Source: Streptococcus mitis
GTDB lineage: Bacteria > Bacillota > Bacilli > Lactobacillales > Streptococcaceae
Direction of reading: 5' to 3'
DNA: 64,000 bases
Assembly (NCBI RefSeq): GCF_002005545.1
Contig: NZ_LBMT01000001.1
Coordinates: 188,579-252,578, forward strand
Part shown: positions 56,348 to 64,000 of the stretch, one piece after another
Position numbering within the stretch: position 1 is the first letter of the stretch
Layout: each line of letters starts with the position of its first letter
Notes under the pieces: generated by a model
What the model saw: the letters and a program-made list of their open reading frames with translations, nothing else
Database searches by the model: none
What the model was told of the DNA's origin: nothing
Position numbers and translations under genes: made by a program

Positions 56348-56566
56348 TTATTTAAAGCGGTAAGTGATACGTCCACGTGTCAAGTCATATGGACTCATTT
56401 CGACAGTAACACGATCTCCCGCTAAAATACGAATATAGTTTTTACGAATTTTACCAGAAACTGTTGCTAAAATCTGATGTCCATTTTCAAGTTCAACCGT
56501 AAACATTGCATTCGGCATTGTATCAACTACTTTGCCTTCAACTTCAATCACATCGTCTTTTGCCAC
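56348..56566 (-). CDS. infA: Translation initiation factor IF-1
   Basis: From a GTG start at 56566 (GGAGGTG upstream) the product has 72 residues: (M)[20 protein letters not shown], cited in part, with the OB-fold core and ITYRFK end of IF-1. A longer ATG-started reading to 56620 is not the real one. IF-1 fills the A site during initiation. It lies between adk and rpmJ. Confidence 0.97.
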   Translation of the reverse strand: MAKDDVIEVEGKVVDTMPNAMFTVELENGHQILATVSGKIRKNYIRILAGDRVTVEMSPYDLTRGRITYRFK

Positions 56567-56682
56567 GCAAAAGCACCTCCATAAATTTCGATTCGATGCC
56601 TCTAGACACAGAGACAACAATTATAAGTCAGACTATCTTAGTATAACATTTGTAGCGGATTTTTGCAAGTGTGAAAAACGCT

Positions 56683-57321
56683 TTATTTCAAATTTGTCAA
56701 TACTTTTTCGATATCTGAGAAGACATCATTGATATCTTGATTACCTTCGATGTCATGAACCAAACCTTTGGCACGGTAGTGAGCAATGATTGGTTCTCCT
56801 TGAGCAATATTCACATCCAAACGACGTTTTACTGTCTCAGGCTTATCATCTTCACGTTGGTAGTAATCTTCTTCTTTATAGTCAACTGGTGGGTTAAAGA
56901 CCTTGTGGAAAGTTTCTCCAGTTACGCGGTGGATGATACGACCACTCAAACGTTCCAAGAGGCTATCTGGATTCACTTCAATGTTGATGACACCTTCTAG
57001 TTCAATGCCAAGTTCAGCCAATGTTTTGTCCAAGGCATGAGCTTGTTCAATTGTTCGTGGGTAACCATCCAATAAGAATCCTGTTTCTTTAATATCATCT
57101 TGTGAAAGACGTTCTTTTACGATTCCATTTGTAACTTCATCAGGAACTAATTCACCCTTGTCAATGTATGACTTAGCAAGAACACCCATTTCAGTTTGAT
57201 TTGCCATTGCAGCGCGGAACATATCACCTGTTGAGATATGTGCAACATGGAATTGTTCTACGATTTTTGCTGCTTGAGTTCCCTTACCTGCACCAGGTAA
57301 GCCCATAATCAAAAGATTCAT
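56683..57321 (-). CDS. adk: Adenylate kinase
   Basis: The 212-residue enzyme has P-loop [10 protein letters not shown] at 7-16, the GYPRT motif near 84 and a LID region (about 123-160) without the four cysteines that bind zinc in many Gram-positive enzymes. It interconverts 2 ADP with ATP and AMP. A gap of about 150 nt with hairpins separates it from secY. Confidence 0.98.
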
Positions 57322-57445
57322 GATTTGATCTCCTTATTTTATTTTTAAATAGAAGCAAAAAGTCTTTTCACCCCTATTTAAAAACAAAATAGAAGAGGGG
57401 AGACCAAACTCTCACTAATGTTAGAGTTAAACCTCCACTCCCTCA

Positions 57446-57470
57446 GCATTTACTGACTCAGTAAATGCTT
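57446..57470 (-). promoter_or_regulatory. Hairpin between secY and adk
   Basis: Perfect inverted repeat AGCATTTACTGA/TCAGTAAATGCT immediately after the secY stop codon, with no T-run on the minus strand, so it is more likely an mRNA stability or processing element than a terminator. A second stem (AACTCT with AGAGTT) follows before adk. Confidence 0.55.
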
Positions 57471-58781
57471 TTATTCTGTTCTGTCCATGAAACCAACATA
57501 CTTACGTTTCAATAGGTAACCTTCCAATTGTTTGATTCCTTCAATACCTGTAGAGATAATGATCAAAAGACTGGTTCCTCCAAAAGCAACTGCCTCTGAA
57601 AGTCCGAAAACATCTTTTGCTACGATCGGTAAAATAGAAATCACACCTAGGAAGAGAGAACCAACAGTTGCAAGACGACGAAGAAGTTTAGACATATATT
57701 CTTCTGTACCTTTACCAGGACGAACTCCGTGGATATAAGCACCGCTCTTTTGTAAGTTTTCTGCCGCTTTTTCAGGATTAATCTGTACAAACGTATAGAA
57801 GAATGTAAAGAGAATAATCAACAAAGCATACATGGCAATACCAGTTGGTGAAGTTGTTGCCAGCATTTCTTGTGCTGTTCTTACCCAAGCCCAATCATGA
57901 CCTGTGGCGCTCAAAAACTGAAGAATAGCCGCAGGCGCTGCAGTAATCGAACTTGCAAAGATAACAGGGATAACTCCAGCAGGGTTTACCTTCAAAGGAA
58001 GGTAAGAGCTAGATGGAGCACCTTGTGCAACCTTAGTATATTGGATTGGAATTTTGTATTCTGCTTGTTGAACATAAGTTGTAAAATAAATAATCAACAA
58101 TACAGTAATAATCAAAATGATTACGAAAATGATAGATGAGTTGATACGGCTACTTGGGACGTTCACAAAGTAGTCCACATAGATGCCCTGAATCATCTCT
58201 GGAATTGAGGCAACAATCCCGGCAAAGATAATCATAGAAACACCATTTCCGTATCCCTTATCTGTAATTTGCTCTCCCAACCAAGTCACAATCATACTAC
58301 CAGCTGTTAAGATGATACCAATCATGATAAAGACTTGTGGAGTAAGAGCTGTTTTCAACAATTGAGCTCCAGCCAAAGTATTAAAACCAGCTGTAATCCC
58401 GATAGATTGCACAAAGGCTAGAACAAGAGCAATATAACGAGTAGCTTGATTTAATTTTCTTCGACCTACTTCCCCTTGTTTACCCCACTCTACAAATTTG
58501 GGTAAAATATCCATTTGCAAGAGTTGGACAACGATAGAGGCCGTAATGTAGGGACTAACACCAAGAGCAAAAACTGAGAAGTTTTTCATGGCATTCCCTG
58601 AGACCAAGCTCAACATGTTTAAGAAGGATAATCCACTTAAAGCATTCAAGCTATTGGCATTCACACCAGGAACTGTAATGCTAGTTCCGATACGAAAGAC
58701 CAAAACGATAAAAATTGTGAATAAAATTTTTGATCGAACTTGCTTGACTTTAAGAGCTTCTCTTAATAATTTAAAAAACAT
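57471..58781 (-). CDS. secY: Preprotein translocase subunit SecY
   Basis: The 436-residue membrane protein has ten predicted helices, the plug/TM2 signature SGNAMKNFSVFALGVSPYITASI (cited by its ends, about 60-85) and the C-terminal RRLATVGSLFLG. It is the channel of the general secretion system. It follows rplO after 12 nt. Confidence 0.98.
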   Translation of the reverse strand: MFFKLLREALKVKQVRSKILFTIFIVLVFRIGTSITVPGVNANSLNALSGLSFLNMLSLVSGNAMKNFSVFALGVSPYITASIVVQLLQMDILPKFVEWGKQGEVGRRKLNQATRYIALVLAFVQSIGITAGFNTLAGAQLLKTALTPQVFIMIGIILTAGSMIVTWLGEQITDKGYGNGVSMIIFAGIVASIPEMIQGIYVDYFVNVPSSRINSSIIFVIILIITVLLIIYFTTYVQQAEYKIPIQYTKVAQGAPSSSYLPLKVNPAGVIPVIFASSITAAPAAILQFLSATGHDWAWVRTAQEMLATTSPTGIAMYALLIILFTFFYTFVQINPEKAAENLQKSGAYIHGVRPGKGTEEYMSKLLRRLATVGSLFLGVISILPIVAKDVFGLSEAVAFGGTSLLIIISTGIEGIKQLEGYLLKRKYVGFMDRTE

Positions 58782-58793
58782 AGGTCACCTCTC

Positions 58794-59234
58794 TTAGATG
58801 ACTTCTACTGAACCACCTTTAGCAGTGATAGCTTCTTCAGCTGATTTAGAGAATTTAGCTGCTTTCACAGTCAATTTCTTAGTCAACTCACCGTTACCAA
58901 GAACTTTAATACCTGATTTTTCAGCTTTAACAATTCCTGCTTCGATAAGAACAACTGGAGTAACTTCAGCACCATCTTCAAAGACGTTCAATTGGTCAAG
59001 GTTCACAATTGCGTATTCTTTAGCGTTGATGTTAGTAAATCCACGTTTTGGAAGACGACGGAACAATGGAGTTTGTCCACCTTCAAAACCAAGGCGAACT
59101 CCGCCACCGCTACGAGCTTTTTGACCTTTTTGACCACGACCAGATGTTTTACCGTTACCTGATGAAGTACCACGACCAACGCGGTTACGTACTTTACGAG
59201 AACCTTCTGCAGGTTTCAATTCATGAAGTTTCAT
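58794..59234 (-). CDS. rplO: 50S ribosomal protein L15
   Basis: The 146-residue protein starts [20 protein letters not shown] with the [19 protein letters not shown] Gly/Arg-rich N-terminus and the [12 protein letters not shown] core of uL15. A 144-nt structured spacer separates it from rpmD. Confidence 0.97.
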   Translation of the reverse strand: MKLHELKPAEGSRKVRNRVGRGTSSGNGKTSGRGQKGQKARSGGGVRLGFEGGQTPLFRRLPKRGFTNINAKEYAIVNLDQLNVFEDGAEVTPVVLIEAGIVKAEKSGIKVLGNGELTKKLTVKAAKFSKSAEEAITAKGGSVEVI

Positions 59235-59337
59235 TTTTATTTTCTCCTCTTTTGTAAAATGCTAGCGCCGATAAGGGAGAAAAGGTTGTCTCCCCCATCA
59301 ACTCGCCTATACGACGTCATCATAGATGACTATATCT

Positions 59338-59374
59338 AGTTTTAGGGGATGGTATAGTGCACATCCCCTAAAAA
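59338..59374 (-). promoter_or_regulatory. Hairpin in the rpmD-rplO spacer
   Basis: TTTTAGGGGAT pairs with ATCCCCTAAAA around a 13-nt loop just after the rpmD stop codon; it has terminator form but lies inside the operon. A smaller GTCATC-ATA-GATGAC stem precedes it. Confidence 0.55.
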
Positions 59375-59378
59375 TTCA

Positions 59379-59561
59379 TTAGTTTACTTCTTCAACTGTT
59401 ACCAAGTGAGATACTGCTGTGATCATACCACGGATAGCAGCGTTATCTTCTTTAATAACAGAGCTGTTCAATTTGCCAAGTCCAAGTGCTACAACAGTTT
59501 TACGTTGTGATGGAATGCGTCCGATTGGAGACTTAGTCAAAGTAATTTTAATTTGAGCCAT
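59379..59561 (-). CDS. rpmD: 50S ribosomal protein L30
   Basis: From the ATG at 59561 the product has 60 residues, [20 protein letters not shown], the uL30 signature. An upstream in-frame ATG lies in the preceding gene and is not used. It follows rpsE after 13 nt. Confidence 0.97.
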   Translation of the reverse strand: MAQIKITLTKSPIGRIPSQRKTVVALGLGKLNSSVIKEDNAAIRGMITAVSHLVTVEEVN

Positions 59562-59574
59562 TTTATCCCCTTTC

Positions 59575-60069
59575 TTATGCCAAATCAGAAACTGAAATAC
59601 CACGAAGGGCAGCAACTTCTTCAGCGCGTTTCAATTGTTTCAAACCTTCAACAGTTGCACGAACAATGTTGATTGGAGTGTTAGAACCAAGTGATTTAGA
59701 TGTAATATCTGCCACACCTGCCAATTCCACAACGGCACGAACTGCACCACCAGCGGCAACTCCAGAACCTTCTACAGCAGGTTTCAACAATACTTTAGCT
59801 CCACCGAATTCTGAAAGAACTTCGTGTGGAATTGTTGTTCCAACCATAGGAACTTCGATCAAGTTTTTCTTAGCATCATCTACTGCTTTACGGATTGCTT
59901 CTGGAACTTCTTGAGCTTTACCAGTACCAAATCCTACGCGACCGTTGTGGTCACCAACAACAACAAGAGCTGCGAAACGAAGACGACGTCCACCTTTAAC
60001 AACTTTTGTAACACGGTTGACAGCAACTACGCGTTCTTCTAATTCAACTGCATTGTCTTTAAATGCCAT
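59575..60069 (-). CDS. rpsE: 30S ribosomal protein S5
   Basis: The 164-residue protein has the N-terminal [16 protein letters not shown] motif (about 26-41) and GVTAGGAVR-type loop; the [13 protein letters not shown] stretch is the region where spectinomycin-resistance changes arise, and it looks unaltered. S5 takes part in decoding fidelity and helicase activity of the ribosome. Confidence 0.98.
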   Translation of the reverse strand: MAFKDNAVELEERVVAVNRVTKVVKGGRRLRFAALVVVGDHNGRVGFGTGKAQEVPEAIRKAVDDAKKNLIEVPMVGTTIPHEVLSEFGGAKVLLKPAVEGSGVAAGGAVRAVVELAGVADITSKSLGSNTPINIVRATVEGLKQLKRAEEVAALRGISVSDLA

Positions 60070-60086
60070 TTTCTAGTGTCCTCCTA

Positions 60087-60443
60087 TTAGAATTTCAATC
60101 CGTTTTCACGAGCTGCATCAGCCAAAGCTTTCACACGTCCGTGATATAGATATCCACCGCGGTCGAACACCACTTCTGAAATACCTTTAGCGTTTGCACG
60201 TTCTGCAACGAGTTTACCGACAGCAACGGCTTGTTCAGTTTTAGTTCCTTTTGAAACTTCTTTGTCAAGAGTTGAAGCACTTGCGAGCGTTACACCCGCT
60301 ACGTCATCAATCACTTGAGCGTAGATGCCTGTATTAGAACGGAATACGTTCAAACGTGGGCGATCAGCAGTTCCAGAGAGTTTTCCGCGAACGCGACGGT
60401 GGCGTTTTTGGCGGAGTTTGTTTTTATCTGGTTTTGAAATCAC
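60087..60443 (-). CDS. rplR: 50S ribosomal protein L18
   Basis: From a GTG start at 60443 the product has 118 residues, (M)[16 protein letters not shown], the usual length for streptococci; the ATG-started longer reading is not supported. L18 binds 5S rRNA with L5. Confidence 0.97.
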
Positions 60444-60526
60444 AGTTTTCACCTCTTTAGTTTTAAATCGTGTGCTATGCACAAAGTTGGAAAATAGGTT
60501 GGTGGTTGAGAATCAACCACTCAACA

Positions 60527-61063
60527 TTATTTACCTGTTTTACCTTCTTTACGGCGAACGAATTCACCAACGTAACGGATACCTTTACCTTTATATGGTT
60601 CTGGTGAACGAAGGCTACGTACGTAAGCAGCTGTTTGACCAACTACTTCTTTTGAAATTCCGCTAACAACAATTGTTGTTGGGTTTGGAAGTTCAAAAGT
60701 AATTCCTTCTGGAGCTTCAACTTCGTCTGGATGAGATTTACCAACAGCCAAAACAAGTTTAGATCCTTGAAGTTGTGCACGGTAACCAACCCCGCGCATT
60801 TCAAGTTCTTTCTTGAATCCTTCTGATACACCAACAACCATGTTGTTCAAAAGGGCACGAGTAGTTCCGTGGATAGTTTTCATTTCTTTTGAATCGTTTG
60901 GACGGTGAAGAGTTACTTCAGTACCTTCCACACGGATTTCAATATCTTTTGAGAACTCACGAGTAAGTTCTCCTTTAGGTCCTTTTACAGTTACAACGTT
61001 GTCATTGTTAGTGATTTCAACACCAGCAGGCAACACGATAACTTTATTACCAATACGTGACAT
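60527..61063 (-). CDS. rplF: 50S ribosomal protein L6
   Basis: The 178-residue protein starts [17 protein letters not shown] and ends with the [21 protein letters not shown] motif of uL6. It lies near the sarcin-ricin loop of the ribosome. A 186-nt spacer with stem-loops separates it from rpsH. Confidence 0.98.
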   Translation of the reverse strand: MSRIGNKVIVLPAGVEITNNDNVVTVKGPKGELTREFSKDIEIRVEGTEVTLHRPNDSKEMKTIHGTTRALLNNMVVGVSEGFKKELEMRGVGYRAQLQGSKLVLAVGKSHPDEVEAPEGITFELPNPTTIVVSGISKEVVGQTAAYVRSLRSPEPYKGKGIRYVGEFVRRKEGKTGK

Positions 61064-61249
61064 GTTTATTTTCTCCTGTTAAATTGTCAGGCCAGAACGG
61101 CCAGTTTTCACGGGGTTAAATCGATTTCTCGATTTAAAGGAACATTTAGTTTCAATTTCAAAGTGAATCTAGGCATCGTCTCGCAGGCATAACTTTGGGT
61201 TAGGCAAGAGACGATAACGAAGAGTCACAAAGAAATTGGGAGCTAAACA
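61064..61249 (-). other. Structured spacer between rpsH and rplF
   Basis: Unusually long for an operon gap (186 nt). It holds GGCC/GGCC and AAATCGA/TCGATTT stem-loops and a longer CGTCTC/GAGACG pairing (about 61171-61214). No ORF or promoter with good boxes was seen. Confidence 0.4.
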
Positions 61250-61648
61250 TTACCAAACGTAAGCGATAACTTCTCCACCAACATTCTTTTGGCGTGCTTC
61301 TTTATCAGTAAGCAAACCTTCAGAAGTTGAAAGGATAGCAATTCCAAGTCCGTTAAGAACTTTTGGAAGATCTTCACGTTTTTTGTAGACACGAAGTCCT
61401 GGTTTAGAAACACGTTTCAAGTTAGTGATAACTTTTTCACCGTTTGGTCCGTATTTAAGGAATACACGGATGATGCCTTGTTTGTCATCTTCGATGATTT
61501 CAACGTTTTTTACAAAACCTTCGCGTTTAAGGATTTCAGCAATCCCTTTTTTGATGTTTGATGCAGGTACTTCAAGTACTTCGTGTTTAGCTTGGTTAGC
61601 GTTACGAATACGAGTTAGGAAGTCTGCGATTGGGTCAGTCATAACCAT
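61250..61648 (-). CDS. rpsH: 30S ribosomal protein S8
   Basis: The 132-residue protein starts [20 protein letters not shown] and ends [26 protein letters not shown] (cited by its ends), the uS8 signature. S8 organizes the central domain of 16S rRNA and represses spc operons in some bacteria; the long spacers on either side could be related to such control here. Confidence 0.97.
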   Translation of the reverse strand: MVMTDPIADFLTRIRNANQAKHEVLEVPASNIKKGIAEILKREGFVKNVEIIEDDKQGIIRVFLKYGPNGEKVITNLKRVSKPGLRVYKKREDLPKVLNGLGIAILSTSEGLLTDKEARQKNVGGEVIAYVW

Positions 61649-61932
61649 TTTGTTTTTCTCCTCTTACTAGTAGTTTGCAAGTTGCACTTGCTAGTTAATA
61701 CATGATACAAAGAGCGTAACAGCAAGAGCAAAAATAGGCAATTTGATGCAGGAGCGATGCTCCAAAGAAAATTGGTCTTTTTTGCCAAAGCTGTAGCTCG
61801 TGTTCAAATTGGCAAGTCCAACTGAACCCGGGCTAAACTCTGTGTGAAAAAGATAAACTATCCAAGAAACTTCAGTTTCTTCGTCAAATTTCCTATTTTC
61901 ACTTAGAGTTTTGACGTCCTTGATATCTTAAA
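61649..61932 (-). other. Long spacer between rpsN and rpsH
   Basis: A 284-nt gap inside the spc operon with several short inverted repeats but no ORF with a ribosome site and no clear promoter or terminator. I see no gene in it. Confidence 0.4.
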
Positions 61933-62118
61933 TTACCAAGATGCTTTTGTTACACCAGGGATTTGTCCTTTGTAAGCTAATTCACGGAAGCAAACACGGC
62001 AAAGTTTAAATTTGCGGTAAACTGAATGTGGACGACCACATTTTTCACAACGAGTATAAGCTTGAGTAGAGAACTTCGCTGGACGTTTGTTCTTAGCAAT
62101 CATTGATTTTTTAGCCAT
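61933..62118 (-). CDS. rpsN: 30S ribosomal protein S14 type Z
   Basis: The 61-residue protein has four cysteines C24, C27, C40 and C43 (CEKC and CRVC), so it is the zinc-dependent short form. The zinc-free longer form is not in this window. It is 17 nt after rplE. Confidence 0.97.
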
Positions 62119-62135
62119 TAGATTTACCTCCTATA

Positions 62136-62678
62136 TTATTTTGCAAAAGGCATTCCAAGGCCTGTAAGCAATGCACGTGACTCTTCGTCAGTGTTAGCAG
62201 TTGTTACGATAACGATGTCAAGACCACGAGTTTTGTCAACGTCATCGAAGTTGATTTCTGGGAAGATCAATTGTTCTTTCACACCAAGTGTGTAGTTTCC
62301 GCGTCCATCAAATGATTTTGTTGGAACACCGTGGAAGTCACGTACACGTGGAAGTGAAACTGAAACCAATTTATCCAAGAATTCGTACATACGTTCACCA
62401 CGAAGGGTAACTTTTGCACCGATCGCAACACCTTCACGAAGACGGAAGCCGGCGATTGATTTTTTAGCTTTAGTGATAAGTGGTTTTTGACCTGAGATAA
62501 GCGCCAATTCTTCAGCAGCTTTTTCAAGGCTTTTAGCGTTTGATACAGCTTCACCAACACCCATGTTCAAAACGATCTTATCTACTTTAGGCACAGCCAT
62601 CACTGATGAGTAGTTGAATTGTTCTGTCAAAGCAGGAACTACTTCATTAAGATATTTTTCTTTTAAACGATTTGCCAT
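62136..62678 (-). CDS. rplE: 50S ribosomal protein L5
   Basis: The 180-residue protein starts [17 protein letters not shown] with the [18 protein letters not shown] motif (about 28-45) of uL5. It binds 5S rRNA and the P-site tRNA. Confidence 0.98.
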   Translation of the reverse strand: MANRLKEKYLNEVVPALTEQFNYSSVMAVPKVDKIVLNMGVGEAVSNAKSLEKAAEELALISGQKPLITKAKKSIAGFRLREGVAIGAKVTLRGERMYEFLDKLVSVSLPRVRDFHGVPTKSFDGRGNYTLGVKEQLIFPEINFDDVDKTRGLDIVIVTTANTDEESRALLTGLGMPFAK

Positions 62679-62701
62679 TATACTTCTCCTTTCCTTCGTG
62701 A

Positions 62702-63007
62702 TTAATCAAGCACTTCGCCTGATTTTTTGTTGTAGCGAACTTTTTTACCGTCTACAAATTTGTAACCAACACGACCAGCTACACCATTTTTGTCCAAAAC
62801 TTGAACGTTTGATACGTGGATAGCTGCTTCTTTCTCGATGATACCACCTTGAGGAAGTTCGTTAGTTGGACGTTGGTGTTTCTTAACGATGTTAACACCT
62901 TCAACGATAACTTTGTTTACTTTTGGAAGGGCAGTAAGGACAACAGCTTCTGTTCCCTTATCTTTACCAGCGATTACGCGAACTTTGTCGCCTTTTTTTA
63001 CAAACAT
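62702..63007 (-). CDS. rplX: 50S ribosomal protein L24
   Basis: The 101-residue protein starts [18 protein letters not shown] with the KOW motif of uL24. It initiates assembly of the 50S subunit. It precedes rplE by 23 nt. Confidence 0.98.
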
Positions 63008-63085
63008 TAGGTTTCTCCTTGATTTTTCTTACGCCCATAAGGGCACCCTGGAGGTAAATCCAGGGGACTAGTTTGTTTCTAAAAA

Positions 63086-63454
63086 TTAAAGTACTTCTGG
63101 AGCAAGTGACACGATCTTCATGAAGCCACCTTCACGCAATTCACGTGCAACTGGGCCAAAGATACGTGTTCCGCGAGGAGTTTTGTCTTCACGGATGATA
63201 ACTGCTGCGTTTTCGTCAAATTTGATGTATGAACCATCAGCACGACGAGCACCTGATTTAGTACGAACGATAACTGCTTTAACAACGTCACCTTTTTTAA
63301 CCGCACCACCAGGAGTAGCTTGTTTTACAGATGCCACGATAACATCACCGATGTTTGCAAATTTACGTCCTGAACCACCAAGAACTTTGATAGTCAAGAT
63401 TTCGCGAGCACCGCTGTTGTCTGCGACTTTCAAACGAGTTTCTGTTTGAATCAT
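63086..63454 (-). CDS. rplN: 50S ribosomal protein L14
   Basis: The 122-residue protein starts [19 protein letters not shown] and has the uL14 signature [12 protein letters not shown] with [14 protein letters not shown] segment ([13 protein letters not shown]). It bridges to the 30S subunit. Confidence 0.98.
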   Translation of the reverse strand: MIQTETRLKVADNSGAREILTIKVLGGSGRKFANIGDVIVASVKQATPGGAVKKGDVVKAVIVRTKSGARRADGSYIKFDENAAVIIREDKTPRGTRIFGPVARELREGGFMKIVSLAPEVL

Positions 63455-63479
63455 TTCAGTTTTCTCCTTTCAGGTTTGA

Positions 63480-63740
63480 TTAGATGATGACCGCTTCTTC
63501 AACAACTTCTACAAGACGGAAACGTTTTGTAGCTGAAAGCGGGCGAGTTTCCATGATACGTACGATATCGCCTTCTTTGGCAACATTGTTTTCATCATGA
63601 GCTTTGTATTTTTTAGAGTAGTTAATACGTTTACCATAGACTGGGTGGTTACGTTTTGTTTCAACTACAACTGTGATTGTCTTGTCCATTTTGTCAGATA
63701 CAACACGTCCAACAAGAACTTTACGATTATTGCGTTCCAT
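63480..63740 (-). CDS. rpsQ: 30S ribosomal protein S17
   Basis: The 86-residue protein starts [20 protein letters not shown] and has the [20 protein letters not shown] core of uS17 (cited in part). It binds the 5' domain of 16S rRNA. Confidence 0.98.
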
Positions 63741-63764
63741 TGAAATTTCTCCTTCCCTAGTCTA

Positions 63765-63971
63765 TTATTTCGCTTCAGATTGAACTGTTTTGATACGAGC
63801 GATTTGTTTTTTAACTTCTTTCAAGCGAGCTGTTTGTTCCAATTGACCAGTAGCAGCTTGGAAACGAAGTTCAAACAATTCTTTTTTCAATTCGTTTTCG
63901 CGCTTCGCGAGTTCTTCTTGAGAAAGACCACGAAGTTCTTTAACAAATTCTTTTACTTCATTAAGTTTCAT
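63765..63971 (-). CDS. rpmC: 50S ribosomal protein L29
   Basis: The 68-residue protein starts [20 protein letters not shown] and has the [11 protein letters not shown] motif of uL29. It lies at the exit tunnel, where the signal recognition particle docks. It begins 9 nt after rplP. Confidence 0.98.
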
Positions 63972-63980
63972 GCCTTCTCC

Positions 63981-64000
63981 TTATTCTGCTTCACGTTTTA
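63981..64000 (-). CDS. rplP: 50S ribosomal protein L16, last codons only
   Basis: The visible end reads K-R-E-A-E-stop, the usual C-terminus of L16, 9 nt upstream of rpmC in the standard order. The rest lies outside the window. Confidence 0.8.

Overview
The window is chromosomal DNA of a mitis-group Streptococcus very close to S. pneumoniae, most likely S. mitis or S. pseudopneumoniae. Supporting signs are two choline-binding proteins, two clear BOX repeats and a decayed third, four CiaR-driven small RNAs of the csRNA family, pneumococcal-type rpoB (TTG start), rpoC and spc/alpha ribosomal genes, and a YSIRK/LPXTG pullulanase. The gene order is not that of reference pneumococci: the rpoC-rpoB block is joined directly to spuA-glmS-proS-ruvB-leuS-spc genes that, as far as I recall, lie in a different chromosome arm in TIGR4/R6.

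Layout. 1-2334: end of an LCP (LytR) gene, an acetyltransferase, tsaE and a membrane protein. 2450-3190: an IS200-type element. 3287-5493: a TprA-type peptide-responsive regulator, a divergent 57-codon signal-peptide ORF with the hallmarks of a PhrA prepeptide, and, overlapping it by 4 nt, a CbpF-like choline-binding protein. 5719-13715: ndk, a BOX element, rpoC and rpoB with a long structured leader. 14161-18057: surface pullulanase. 18133-23470: an accessory operon with a polar amino-acid-type ABC transporter, two paralogous URO-D-fold proteins carrying the HxC...C zinc motif of corrinoid/thiol methyltransferases, and a small membrane protein. 23692-34942: luciferase-like monooxygenase, glmS, a GH1 glycosidase, proS-rseP-cdsA-uppS, a BOX, a csRNA, a nucleotidyltransferase and ruvB.

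34976-36000 is an RNA-rich intergenic region: an Fst/par-like type I toxin-antitoxin locus and two csRNAs. 35986-39151: two GNAT acetyltransferases, then an acyl-CoA thioesterase/BAAT-like hydrolase under a MarR regulator, with a matching palindrome in front of each gene. 39244-41745: leuS. 41893-49598: a YesMN-type two-component system followed by two paralogous binding lipoproteins, an ABC ATPase and a two-domain permease; the set resembles HptRSA/AfuABC-type sugar-phosphate systems more than an iron transporter. 49698-53782: a phosphoglycerate-mutase-like phosphatase, a fourth csRNA, a second choline-binding protein, and the PFL/UPF0210 and ACT-domain pair. 54047-64000: the spc and alpha operons from rplQ back to the last codons of rplP.

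The most notable items are the TprA/PhrA-like cassette whose output is a choline-binding protein instead of a lantibiotic cluster, the URO-D-fold methyltransferase plus transporter island in an organism without heme or corrinoid genes in view, the complete Fst-like toxin-antitoxin locus, and the two-component/dual-lipoprotein ABC system. All similarity statements are from motif recognition and memory; no searches were run.
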